A stretch of DNA of 64,000 nt from contig CM077596.1 of assembly GCA_039654915.1 (NCBI GenBank), positions 76,323,751 through 76,387,750 of the forward strand, read 5' to 3'. This stretch comes from Aquilaria yunnanensis. Taxonomy: Eukaryota; Streptophyta; Magnoliopsida; Malvales; Thymelaeaceae. Below, in pieces: positions 44,418-57,000 of the stretch. The notes beneath the pieces are model-generated. The model saw nothing but the letters and a program-made list of their open reading frames with translations, searched no databases and had not been told where the DNA came from. Position numbers and translations under genes: made by a program. Each line of letters starts with the position of its first letter. The first letter of the stretch is position 1.

Positions 44418-45149
44418 TATTAAAGCATCTAACCTATAACCAATTGACAATAGGTAGAGAGACCTCATCACCATATAAAGCATTAACTTAACCCTTTTTA
44501 TTGGTCATGTAGGATTTTGCATACTTAACACGCCCTTTTATGTATAGGCTGCTTTTCACGTGTATGCCACTTCAGCCCTATTACGTAAGTTATTTTCTAC
44601 AATGGCTAGGGCAATTTTGAACATGCTCTGATACTATGTTAAAACGTCTAACCTAAAATCAGTTGGCAATAAGTGGAGAGAACTCATTAATATATAAAAC
44701 ATTGACTTAACTCATTTTCTTGGTCATGTGAGATTTTACCCACTTAACACTCCCCCTTATGTGTGGACTACTTCTACTCTATCACATGGGTTATTTTCAG
44801 CAATAACTGAGACAGTTTTGAACCTGACTTTGATACCATATTAAAGTTTCCAACCTAAAATCAATTGACAATAGGTAGGGAGACCTCATCACTATATAAA
44901 GCATTGACTTAACCCCTTTTCTTAGCCATATAAGATTTTCTCATTTAACATGCCCCCTCACGTGTATGTTGTTTCAGTTCTATCATATGTGTTATTTTTT
45001 GCAATGGCTAAGGCAATTTCAAACCTGCTATGATACCACATTAAAACATCCAACCTAACACCAAGTAACAGTAGGTAGAGAGATTTCATCACTATATAAA
45101 GTATTAACTTAACTTCTTTTCTTAGCCATGTTGGATTTTTCACTTAACA
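44418..45149 (-). mobile_element. Tandem TRIM array: four LTRs, three internal regions
   Basis: LTR copies at 44418-44530, 44637-44749, 44839-44950 and 45039-45149 alternate with three internal regions. These carry remnants of the initiator-methionine tRNA primer site (GATACCA on the plus strand) and polypurine tract. All are the family of the single TRIM at 10762-11068. The whole array is flanked by one perfect 5-bp duplication ATTCA (44413-44417 and 45150-45154). The matching intron of the intact paralogue near 52610-52640 lacks it. The array therefore entered, or grew, at a single insertion site. Terminal TG dinucleotides are mutated in three copies, so it is old. Confidence 0.88.
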
Positions 45150-46554
45150 ATTCAACTTACAATTTTGAGCATGCCTCTTGTTTCATGTGGGCAACCTTCA
45201 AAGAATCCCCTTACTGCATCAGCTATGAGATAGATCATCAACCATGGATGTTGTTAGTGGTCTTTACCATTTGCCCTCTCCCCATAAATATGACAAGTGT
45301 CCCTACTTTTTGAAGTAAAAATTGACAACCAAATGTATTAACTTTTTCTTTGTAAAAAGTTCAAGTAGTTACTAGTCCTTAATGTTTTCTCCTATTCTGA
45401 TCAGACCCATAATCTTTATTTCCATTCCACATTACCAATATTCACCTTCTTCCTCTTCTTTTTATTGATTTTCATCACCAAATTTATCAACCCAAACCAG
45501 AAAAAATCTATAAAATCAAGAAAAATTATTTTCAAAATTTTAATTTGTGCTTATACTCTACAAAGAAAATATCCATATATTTTAAAAATGAAAAATCAAG
45601 AGTAAACCCACAAAACAACAAAAGTAATTAGACATATTTAAACACAGACAATAACTATGACTGACTAGAACAGGGGAACAAATTCAAGATTTAGAAATAA
45701 AATTAGCAAAATAGAATAAGGAAAAAACCAAAAGCCAAATTTGGGATTATCAGGGCTTTTCCATCTCACAATGAAAAGAAAAGTCAATTTAGGACTTTGT
45801 TGGGTGCAATTAGAACCAAACAATGAGAGACATGCTGATGGTGGCTAATAGGTAATGGTAGAGGATGATAGTGGATCAAGGACAAGATGTGGGTGGACGG
45901 GTCATGAACGGCTCCTCCTCTAGTCGTGGCATCACTAGTGGTGGGTGGTGCAGCATGAAGCGAAGGCTGGCTAACCGTGACGGTTAGATAATCAATGAAG
46001 GCCAGCATGAAGCTGAGGCCTGTAAATGATGGCACTTTTTGGGGGCTTAGGAAGCGAAGCAAATTAAGCACATGAAAAAGCAACTGTCGAGGCACCATAA
46101 AACTGTTTCAGATAATGAAATATTATCCTGATGAATTTTGTAGAGATAACGAGGAGAGAGGGGGGGGATGAAGAAGCAGAAGATTGGGGGAAAATGGAAG
46201 AGAAACAAATGTAAGGTATCTATTTAGAACAAGAAGAATGATTAAGGACCATCCATTAATTTAACATTTTACACAGGAAAAACTTATTATATCCGATTAA
46301 CAAATTATGAAACCTAGTTGAATTAAATAAGCTAATCTTCTTCCCATTTTCTAGGCACAAACTAAACCTTGTATCGTAGTTTATATTCTTCAACATAACC
46401 ATCCAATACTGCAATGGCCTAGGCTTGTCCTCAATCTCACACACAGAACCCAAAAATAGCTCATTTTGTACTGCATAACAATCTGGGTTTTCTTCTGTAT
46501 CTTATCCAAGCTGTAGGGTAGCAAAGTTATATCGATTTCATCTGAAAAAAAGTA

Positions 46555-46789
46555 CTCCCTCTATCCTAATTTTTTTGCACCATGCACTTTTTAATAATTA
46601 ATCTAAGATTTTTTATTTTTAATATTTTAGTATATAAATGAAAAAAACCTTTATATATAATGATACATCAAGATCTATAGTTTCTAAATATGTTTTTTAA
46701 AATTTTTTAAATAAATAATATTATGAATAAATTCAAGTTAAACTAGTTAAAAAAGTAAAATGGAGCAAAAAAAAGTGAGGCGGAGGGAG
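46555..46789. mobile_element. Stowaway-like MITE with TA duplication
   Basis: The ends read CTCCCTCTATCC and, in reverse complement, CTCCCTCCGCCTC, flanked by TA at 46553-46554 and 46790-46791. The paralogous position near 58290 lacks the element and reads straight through AAGCATATAAAAATAT, giving an empty site. The interior matches the MITE at 15743-15979. Confidence 0.8.
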
Positions 46790-46791
46790 TA

Positions 46792-47345
46792 TATAAAAAT
46801 ATAAAAAATAATTTATTTTAGCAAAAATTCTTTTAAAATACGTATATAACTAATTATGGGATTGATAAAACTATTATACATACACTTTTTGTTTATTTGT
46901 GCAGTCCACTAGAAAAGGTTTCAAAATGTTTATGGTATCATTTTGGAGGATTCATGGTGTTATAAGCAATTAAAATGGTTTTGACTCTATTTGGTATTAA
47001 TTTTAGTGATTACTGTTTGAGTTTTGAAGAATTTTTTATTTTTGAAGAAAAAGTTTTGAAAAAATTGTTTAACTTTTAACTTTTATTTTCAACAGTTTAT
47101 CGTCACTATTAATAAATTATCTAAAATTTTAATGCTAATTAGAAAAACAGAAAAATGACAAATACATCACCAATGTTCCTGAGTGGCCCAAATCGGCCAC
47201 TAATATTTCTCTAGGCCAAATAAATCACTAATATTTTAAAATCAACGTAAATAGACAATTAGTCGTTAACTTGCCAAATATATCATTTGAAATGCACAAT
47301 ATTCTGTAAAATAAAGATGATGTGACACAAGGCCTAAAACAGATC
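46792..47345. repeat. Segmental duplication flank, copy A
   Basis: About 550 bp is collinear with 58300-58815 (copy B), for example TGTTTATGG.ATCATTTTGGAGGATTC and ATAAAGATGATGTGACA. It lies directly upstream of the pseudogene, as copy B lies upstream of the intact gene, so gene and flank were duplicated together. Confidence 0.75.
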
Positions 47346-47929
47346 TCACTCTCAAAAATTTCCATGGGACTTAGCTAAAATGAATTTGGTGATTTTTCCT
47401 AAATAACTCAACACACTCCCATTCTATAGCACACATGATATAACGTTAAGGTCACCTTGTACATGAGCCAACTGTAAGGCTTAGACACAATAATTTTAGT
47501 TCAAAGCATCTTGGTTTCCAGCGCACGCCAATCAACATCAGCATTCTCTTAAACTTAAAAGGCATGTCCTAGTTGAGTGCAACAAATCACATCAACTAAT
47601 TCATTGTAAACCTTAGCATCAATTTTCTTCCAAAACATTTATTTCTCTTGTGTGGTTGAGTTCACAAGTGGATTATGAAAAAAAAATTGAGCTTACAAAC
47701 ATGGTAGGAAAATAAACTTCTGGCAAAACCTTAAACAATTGTCATATCTTTGCTCATACTTGCTAAAAAAGGAAAATATAGAAAACTTATTGGTTTGTAT
47801 TAAGTAAACCCACTTGGCTGTCTTCTAACCCATGGGCCGAACATCAATCCACTTAAAAGACAATTTGATACCCCTATCTGTATGTTGTTCTTTAAGGGTG
47901 AGGCTCCTGAAATTTTAGGAACCCATTGT

Positions 47930-48765
47930 TATGAACGTTATAGATTCATTTGGGTAAAATGGACAAATTTACCAATAAACTAAAAAGCAAAGTAATTTTA
48001 CCGCTAAATTTTTTTGGCAAGTAAATTTGCTATTTACGTTTTTGTAGTAAATTTGCTATTTACGTTTTTCTTATAGGTAATTTTACCATTGACCGTTAAC
48101 CAGTAGGAATATTTCATTTATTCAAAGAATATTCCATGGCACAATTCTTAAACTAGTTCCTAAAAGTTTTCTCTTTAACCTTTTGTTACCCGAACCTTTT
48201 CACAACATCCAAATGAGTTAAAACATTATATTTGACTACACATCTCCATTTTTTAGTCTTCTTCTTTTCACCTTTCTCATTGTCACCGAGCAATCCTCTA
48301 TTGCTGCTGACATCGATCGTTTATTATAGAACTGTAACATCTCTAAATTTAGTCCAACATACATCAATTATGCCTTGTTTTATCAAGATTTGTTTTAAGA
48401 AACATTTCCAAGAAGGTTGCAAGTACATGTGGAAGAATGGATGTAATGCCGGTGACGAAAAGGATGGAGGTGGCAAAGGGTACATGGGTTTGTTAGAGTG
48501 AATACGATGGTGAAAATGGTAGATTCAGAAACTTAAGAGCCAATGTGTTAGTTAAATGAAAATTGAAATTTGCATTTTTTTCACGCTTACCAAGTTAACC
48601 AATGGTCGGTGGCATATTTGCTCCCAATACAAAATAATGATGGCAAATTTACACCTTTTGAAAAGGTTAATGGTAGGACAAAAAACCAATAGCAAAATTA
48701 CTATATCCTTATAGTTTAATGGCAAATTATTCACCTCTTTTGTCGATTAATTTATCATCTCTTTT
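47930..48765. mobile_element. Possible TIR element
   Basis: Imperfect inverted repeats lie at both ends: the left around ACAAATTTACCAATAAACT, the right in reverse complement around AATAATTTGCCATTAAACT. AGTAATTTT follows in both. No clear flanking duplication was found, and the frame at 48232-48501 inside it has no domain. MULE-type is the best guess. Confidence 0.4.
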
Positions 48766-49060
48766 AAAGAAGTGTGATGTTACAATTTTCCTAAACCCAT
48801 CAAACACTAGTGGATTAAGGTATTTTATAAAGGATAGGCCAAAATAAAAATTTTCTAAAATTATAGTCTTTATAAGGGAATTTGACTGGTTTTAACGTAG
48901 GACTCAAAATACATTTACCTTTAAATTTGAAGGATAATTACATGTATTCTACTGTTTTAGGGTGACCTTGCCCCCTTGCTAACCCCCCTTTAAATCCCCC
49001 ATTGCCATAAAAGCAATCACCACATGCCATCCCCATCCTAATGAATGAGTCTAATATGCA

Positions 49061-49112
<52 letters not shown>

Positions 49113-51171
49113 GGTAAATTCCTCTAAGGGTCCATTAGTTTATTTTGTATCCTAAATGAGTACTATACCTTAGTATTTCCTATTGAAGTATCCTAGCTCA
49201 TTTTTGCATCTCAATTGAGCCCTTTCTCTTAATTTTGTCGTTAAATCAGATGGAAATTGCCGATGTGGCATTAATTACTATTAAAATAAATGTAAAACAA
49301 CAATTTTTATCCTCAAACTTTTCCCAACTAATAATTCTAACCATGGAATTCTAAAAGTAATGTTTACACCCCTACTCTCCAATATTCCTCTTTTCTGGAA
49401 AAAAAAAAAACATCTAGCACATAGTGCCACCCTAATTTTGGCTTAAAGCCACTGCGATTGGGCCATGTGTTCTCCCATGGGCATGCGTTTGACCTGTGGT
49501 TCACCCATGACTTTGCTGTGGTTGACAAAGATAGGAAGAAGATATCCAACAATTCAAATGATCTTCAATGAAATCGATGAGCGGGAAGACTTCCACCAGG
49601 AAGCAAGAAGGACAAAATCGATGAAGCAAGGAGGACAGAATTGACGAAGCAAAGGGAGGTGATGAACAACATATATATATATATATATATATATTCAATC
49701 GTTTGTATAAGTTTCAATCGTTTAGATTTTAATATATGAATCCAACGTATAAACAGAAATTCTTTTCTACATATGTAATTATAAGTTTATATTATTGTCT
49801 TTATGTACTGTACATGGGACATCATAATGGCCAAAGTTGCAAACACCTACCAAGCCCAGCCAGGTTGGAGACTCCACAACACAAAAAATACACAAAAACT
49901 GACAAATTGTGGCTTGAAATCCTCTAAGTATCAAGAAACAAGGTAAATTACCTCATAAGCTTCCTTAGGACTCTCTCATATCCTATAAAGTATAAACTTA
50001 TGTTTGATTGATTATAAAAAAAAAAACATAATTTTCCAACTACGTATTATTTTCACTTGTACACATATATATACCTAAAAACATGAAGAATTCATTTGAA
50101 AAAAGAAAACAAAAATATGAGAGATAGAAAAGAGATTTGACCGAAATCTTTATTTTTCTTTTACTAGGAGAACCCTTAGCACGAGAAGATAGACACTGCT
50201 GTAGCTACCCACCATCATCGCTGCAGATGCCCATCATCCCGCCTCGTCCTTGTTTTGCATTTCTCTGTCCTAAATCTGCCTTGTCTCATTTCCCCATCTT
50301 GCCAATTCGGACGGACAAGCCCTCCACGACTAATCCGCACATTTCTAGGTTCAAGATCCACCGTTGTCTGCATCGCAACACATCATTTGCTCGTTTGGCG
50401 GTCGCCGACGCTAGCATATCATGACTCAACTGTTGCCAACTCCGTCCATTAGTGCCATCGTGAATCAAGGAAAGGAAGAGGAGAAGCTGCCATTCTGCCA
50501 CCATCACATGAAGAACCAAATGAAGGAACTTGAGAGACATGTGAGGTACTTTTTATTTTTAAAAGGGTATAATTGAAAATTTCTCCATATGGCGCACAGA
50601 AGTAAACCGCATATACGAAGCTTCCAATCATAATCCAAAGAAAGGAACTAGCTCAAGGAAGGTGACATTTTTGTACTCGCTCTTTAACACTTTGTTTCTT
50701 GTCGACAATTAATTTTGGCGTATCACGTAAAGTCATAACATTGCTGTTGACACGGTAAGTTTGTTAAGCTTAATTATAAGTGTTAGGTGCTCAACCACAT
50801 GATGTGGGCCGTAATTGCCCTTCAGAGTTTGGGACTCTACTCGTCTTACAAACCAAAACAAGCACTAACTACCGGATAAATGTCGACAGTTTTGTCAAAA
50901 TCTGCAGATAGTTTTGCACCAAATAAGGCTCCATCAGTTGGTTAGCCAAGAATCAAGATCCATAACAAAAGCATTTCAAGGATGTTGAACTTGAAAATGA
51001 CTTACTCCCAAACCCTATACTTTTTACACGCCATCCTAACAAGTATTGTGAGATGGGATTTTCCCTCTTTCCCCCCTTCTTGACCAAAAAGAACATGCAA
51101 AGAATTGGAAAGAATAAAAATAAAGGAAGGAAAGAAAGGACTCGAGCAACAGAAATTACTTGTGTCACAAG
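48766..51171. other. Intergenic, with (TA)n microsatellites
   Basis: No gene was recognised. A (TA)n run of about 45 bp lies at 49064-49109 and another at about 49671-49694. GGGTAAATTCCTCTAAGGG at 49113 resembles a MULE terminus, but no partner end was found. The last few hundred bases probably contain the 3' untranslated region of the next gene. Confidence 0.45.
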
Positions 51172-53655
51172 CTATGTGATGATAACATCGAAGTCACTAA
51201 TTGTCCATTCAGCCTCTTCGGATTTGCCGGCGACAAAAATTTCAGTACCTGTATCAAGAGATGTCCATATTCTTCTAGCCCGAGGGGTACCGGGATCCTG
51301 GAACCAAAAGGAGCAAAAAGAATTAATCTTCAATGAGGAAGAAAATTACTTTGTACTGGCACAAATACAATTGCATATTTGCGAAATACGATACCTGATA
51401 GAAGTAGAGTCTACTCGAAAGACCACCAACATTGAGCTCCCACGTTCTAGAATCACCTACCCAGCCATCCCCTTCTTTTTTGGGGTAGCCATATTCTGCC
51501 CATATCGGGTGAGGCAGCAGCTGAACAATTTCCTGCGCTTGAGGGTTGCTATAAGGATCACAAGTGTCTTGAGGTTGCTCCAAATACTTGGCATTTCCAG
51601 GAGCACAATAGTAGTGATAAGCCCCATATGGGAAGTTCAGTGTGTCATTGCGGTAGATCTTTTTGTTATCCGGAGTGATGTGGTATGGTGGACAGTTGCG
51701 GATGGCACCGGAGTTGCACCATGCTGGAGTCTCGGGGTTGATGATCATTTCACTGTATCTTGTTACATCCGTGAGAAGATCACCGTCACATGGTCTCCCA
51801 TCGTTCTTCCAGCAGCTGCCCATATCTATCAGGTAGAACTGGCTCCTAGGACCCCCGCCTTGCTTAATATCCAAAGTCAGTCTGACCTTGAAATTAGGTG
51901 ATTCCGGGAGCTGAAAAGTAAATGGAAATGTCAATCCTGTTGAAAAAATTGAAGGAAACCATGACAGAGGAAAGATGCATTTTGTTCAAATAGGTTGACC
52001 GAGAAAGAACACACGCATACAGGCTAATTTTATCCATTCCTGCTGCTGCTTGTATTAGGATTAGTTTCTTTAGAAACAATACAGATTGTTTTGCCAATTT
52101 TATGAATCACTGTTACAACTGCAGATGCAGCAAAACATTTAATTTGGAATAAATTCCTAGTTGCAGCTATTGATTGCCAGCTTAAGCAGATTACAGGTGA
52201 AGGTTAACATACAGCTGAAGGAAAGAATTAGGTTGGAAAAGAATAAAAAAGAATATGCTTGCTTTCGATATCAGAAAAGAATGTAAGAAATCGATTACTG
52301 TTATTGGTCCAAGCAACGATTTAAGGCTGAAACGGATGAAAAAAGGTTCTGTTAAGATAGAAGAAACCCAATTATAGATATATCTGGTTACTTCTTTCGT
52401 TTGCTTAGCTATCAACAATGATTTATTTTCACCGCAAGAAATAAAGTACCCACCAGCACTGCAGTGCAGGAAGATATCTTCTGTTTCAAGACAATCGGGT
52501 ACGAACAAACCAGAATTAAACAAGCAGCAAACTTGAAAATGACTACCATATCAAATTAAAAAGCAGAGTCCAAAAAAGAAAAAACTGAAAACGCAATTAA
52601 GAGGAAAACAAAAACAAAGCAAATAAGAAAAGGTTCTACTTACAGTCTTGAGCATGCCTCTTGTTTCATGTGAGTAACCTCCAGACAATCCCCTTGTAGC
52701 ATCAGCTCTGAGGTAGAGCATCAACCATGGATATTTGTCTGAAGTCTTAAGCTTATGCTTAAAAACCCAGCCCCCGGAGCCGAGCTTCTTCTCCCAAACC
52801 ACCTCATAATATGAGATATTGAAGAGCCCTTTCCCAGTATCAGCCCCCAAATCATACGTTCCATTAAACCATCCTCTCATCGTGCCGTCGTCCAAGAGCT
52901 GCGTCTTTTGGTGATTGAAAGTAGGCTGGTTCATACAACCCTCTCCAAAGCAAGGAAACCTAGTTGAATTAAATGGGCCAATCTTCTTCCCATTTTCTGG
53001 GCACAAACCAGACTTTGTATCGTAGTTCCCATTCTTCAACATAACCATCCAATACTGCCATGGCCTAGGCTTGTCCTCAACCTCACAGAGAGAACCCAGA
53101 AATAGCTCCTTCTCTACTGCATAACGATCTGGGTTTTGAAGGTCTTCTGGTTCCAACCCACTAAATTCCTTGCCCACTCCAAGTCTGTTATCAATATCTG
53201 ACACCTTATGTACCAGATTTGCCTCTGCCCCTGTTAAAATGAATCAGAATCACACATTTCAAAAACCCATACCTCAATATCACAAATTCCCAACAACAAT
53301 ACAAAGATTCGAAGTTTGAAATAACCAGAACCCATATGAGAAAATCAGAAAGATCCCAATTTCGAACAATACCTTGCTTTACTTTCTGCAGCTTCCGGTT
53401 GCTGGTATGGGCTTTAACATCAAAACAATCAGCAGCTCTGGGGCTGCCCATTGCAGGAGCTTCTTGGCCAACTTCATTGCAGAAGTTCCAAGCTTCGAAG
53501 GCCACCCTCAGCCCATCTCTTCTCATTCCCGGGTCTCCCACCGCAGACACTTCCTGGTTTATTTCCTGACATGACACTCTCAACAGCAGAAGATTTACCA
53601 AATAAAACCAAAACATTGCATGCATTTGGGTGCCGGCGCTCTTCATAGCCCCCAT
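51172..53655 (-). CDS. Secreted plant protein of unknown function (DUF7705-like)
   Basis: Four exons join in frame to 503 residues: 53655-53373, 53230-52644, 51910-51395 and 51297-51172, all GT-AG. The N-terminus has a hydrophobic signal peptide (MFWFYLVNLLLLRVSC), so the product should enter the secretory pathway. Recognisable conserved stretches are WQYWMVMLKNGNYD, CFGEGCMNQP, YPWLMLYLRADATRG, YLIDMGSCWKNDG, YHYYCAPGNA and QLLPHPIWAEYGYP. Many cysteines and N-glycosylation sequons (NGT, NIS) fit an extracellular protein. I recognise this as a plant-wide family without a known activity. I recall the Pfam label DUF7705, but that is from memory. The start could instead be the in-frame ATG at 53646. 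A decayed duplicate lies at 41685-46500. Confidence 0.88.
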
Positions 53656-53730
53656 CAAAGGTTGTTTTTGCCTTTCAGAAAAATGCGGCAGCAAGAAAAA
53701 CTCTGTTTTGTGTTTATTATTTGCAGCGAA

Positions 53731-53741
53731 GTATATATATA
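53731..53741 (-). promoter_or_regulatory. TATA box of the secreted-protein gene
   Basis: TATATATATAC on the minus strand lies about 80 bp upstream of the start codon at 53655, which implies a leader of about 50 bases. It is the only good TATA candidate close to the start. Confidence 0.55.
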
Positions 53742-54091
53742 CTGTGGCAGTGTACAGAGAAAAATACAGCACACGCTTTAAACAGCTAGGAGGGTGCCGA
53801 TAATTTTGGTCTATTAGTTGTTTTCGTCTGGATCTTAACCACGCGGCAGGGCGGTAAAGCTATCCATTGTCAAAGAGATTAATTGAGTTAAATTATTTTT
53901 TCCTTTTCTTTTCCTTTAAGATTTTTATCTTTTTTTTTTTTAGCTACCGTCTTTAAAGCATCTGTGGCACTTATTTAAGTGAATCGAAAATTAGCTTCCA
54001 GAAAAAAACGAAAACTTTTGAAATTTATTTATTTTAACAAACAATAGAATTTATAGATAATCAGATCCAATTTAGCATATGCTTTCCTGTT

Positions 54092-57000
54092 CAGGGGCGG
54101 ACTGGAGAAGGGCAGAGGTGCTGCTGCTCCCTGAAAATTTTGAAAATTTTAATATATAGGGTATTAAATTGCTTACATTGAGAGAAGTTGAGGATTAGAT
54201 AGGTATTCTTGCCCCCTCAAAAAATCTGGAAGAATATAAAGATGGGGGCAATGTGGCAGGTGCTTAAGAAATTACGAATCAAATTGGCGGTTCTCCCTTT
54301 AGCCTTAAACAGCTACTTAGAATATAGGAAACGGTGACATTTTTTGAGTTACTAATCTTCCAATATCCCAATCTCTCAGTCTCGGCTAGTCCAAATCAAG
54401 GACCAAAATCACAGAGGTCCAGAGGAGAAGCTAAAGTTGAGTTTCTTGGAGGACGTCGATGTCGTGATGACCTCTGCACTCCACAGCTCCGCCTGAGCGC
54501 CTTTCTCTCGGCTACCACGCCGCATCCCTGTTCTATTGTTTGTCTATATTCACAAATCTCACCACAGCACTAGCACAGCACAGCTGATGGCCGTACACGC
54601 ACAGGCCAGTAAGCCCGCCACTGCCGCCAAGCATCCTCCATCTTCCTCAGTTCCTCCGTTCAATTCCCCTCCCGAGTCTTGACCAAAACAATTTGCATGG
54701 TAACTTTAACTTAAGTTATTAACTATTTAAATAATTTTTTATTGTTTGTCAAATTTTCTTTGAATTTTGTCTTACCATTATCTAATTGAGTGATTGTCTA
54801 ATTGTTTAAATGATATTTATATGGTATTGACTCTGCTCTGGAAGAATAATAACCAAACAAGAACAGACACAGAACAGAACAAGTTGCTTTCAAATTCATG
54901 CTTTGTGAGTAAAAAATGTGCAAAAAATTATTGAGATTTTCAAGTTTTAACATGCTTATGGATAATGAATAATTATGATAAAATGAATAATTATGAAAAT
55001 TGCTGGGATTTTTGTTGGTTGTCCCATTCGTATGCATATACATAATCTAATTATGATTTATGAGTTTATTATTTGGTTATGTAATGCACATATATGATTT
55101 GTTTTATTTTCTCTTTTCAGCTATGGCTGGCAAACAAAAAATGATATCTCATTTTTTTCAGAGAAAGACTCCACCACCAGAATGTGATGAAAATCGCAAA
55201 AGTAGTCAAAATTTAAGGATGGTTGAAGAAGTTTCAAAATCTGTAGAATTTGGAGGTTTTTCTCGATCTTTAAATAATGAAAGTGGACAATAAACTCCAG
55301 CACCCACAGCTTTTGCTTCTACAAGTTTTTCCATAGTGCGTGATTCAGGGTTACGGCAACCTATATGGGCATATCATGTCAATGAACGTGATGAGGTACG
55401 AAGAGCTTATTTGAATGTTGAGCCTTATCAAATGAAATTTGATTATCTAGAGCAAAAGAAACGTAAGTTTCAATATTCATGGTTTTCAGAATTTCCTTGG
55501 CTTGACTATTCCCCCAACAAAAATGTTGCATTTTGTTTGCCATGTTATCTATTTACTGAAAAACCTAAAGTTCAAAATGGGTGGGATACTTTTACTGTGA
55601 ACGGTTTTCAAAACTGGAAGAAAGTTAAAGATGGTAAGCATTATGCTTTTCTTAAGCATATGGGTTCAGACCCCTTGTTCCTCTCATAATAATGTCATGC
55701 ATAATTATGCTGCATTGTTAAGTCAGTTTAGTCACATTGATAAAGTTATAAAGAAACAATCAAAAAAAGAGGTTAAAATGAATAGACTTCAGATTCAAAC
55801 TTCCATTGATATTGCTCGGTGGTTATCTTTTCAAGGAATTGGATTTAGAGGCCATGATGAGTCTGGTGATTCAAGAAATCGGGGGAACTTTCTTGAGTTG
55901 CTCAGTTTAGTAGCATCTCACAATGATGAAGTGGCAAGTGTTGTCCTAGAAAATACTCCTCAAAATGCAAAATACACATCACCTAAGATTCAAAAAGAAA
56001 TATTGTCTATAATTGCAAACAATGTTAGAAAGAAGATTTGTGAGGATATTGGTGATTCAAAGTTTTGCATTATAGTTGATGAGGCAAGTGATGAAAGTCA
56101 AAAAGAGCAAATGACTCTTGTTCTCCTATTTGTTGACAACAAAGACTTAATACAAAAACGATTTTTTCATATTTTTCATGTCAAAGACATTTCATCAGCC
56201 ACTTTATATTCAGAAATATGTTCTATTCTTGCTCATTATGGACTAAATGCTCAAAATATTCGAGGTCAATGGTATGATAGTACTAGCAATACGTGTGGTG
56301 AATGGAATGGATTACAAGTTTTGTTTCTCAATGATAATCCACAAGCATATTATGTCCATTGCTTAGCACATCAATTGTAATTGGCACTGGTTACAGCTGC
56401 AAAAGAACTACATGTTGTGCATGAATTTTTTCTGAATTTATCTTTAAATGTCAATGTTATTACTACCTCTTGCAAACGGCGTGATGAGTTACAAGTAACT
56501 CATGCTGAGAATATTACACATTTGATTGCTATTTATGGGATTGAAACTGGAACTGGTGCCAACCAAATTGGTACCTTAAACAGACCATGTGATACTTGTT
56601 GGAGTTCTCACTTTAAGTCAATTAGCAGTCTTCTTGATATGTTTAATGCAATATGCAAAGTCCTTGAAAATGTTAGAGAACGTAGTGCTAATTATAAATT
56701 AAGGAAAAATGTTGCAGTAGCTTTGAATAGGATATTGTTATTTGAGTTTATCTTCATTGCCCATTTAATGTATGATATATATGGTATTACTGAAGTTCTA
56801 TGCCAAGCACTGCAACAAAAGGGTCAAGATACTGTCAAGGCAATGAGTTTAGTATAAACTACTTCAATATTCCTTCAAGAGTTAAAGAGGGATTGTTGGA
56901 ACTTTTTTATTGGCAAGGCCGCCTCATTTTGTTCAAAACATGATATTGTTGTTCTCGATTTTAATGCACATTTTCTTGGGCGTAGAGGTCGTCGACAAAA

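Larger units (their letters stand above)
41685..46500 (-). pseudogene. Decayed duplicate of the secreted-protein gene at 51172-53655
   Basis: Alignment by eye to the intact copy is continuous from the exon 4 boundary (41685 matches 51285) through exon 3 (41794-42309, the same 516-bp length), intron 2, and two pieces of exon 2 (about 45158-45250 and 46290-46500). Exon 4, exon 1 and the promoter are missing. Lesions include an in-frame TAA near 41893-41895 where the intact gene has GAA, an exon 3 splice acceptor changed from CAG to CAA, and about 1 kb of unrelated DNA (45250-46290) in the middle of exon 2. Intron 2 was further split by an LTR-bearing insertion (42853 to about 44250) and a TRIM array (44418-45149). 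It cannot encode the protein. Confidence 0.85.

Noticed and set aside
45784..46098. 104-codon minus-strand frame inside the pseudogene region
   Set aside because: It lies in the unrelated DNA that replaced part of exon 2. No domain, signal or conserved partner was seen.
50137..50424. 95-codon frame with mixed composition
   Set aside because: No recognisable domain, no promoter or splice context, and an overlapping alternative frame of similar length.
49113..50570. Possible MULE starting GGGTAAATTCC
   Set aside because: No matching right terminus or target duplication was found.
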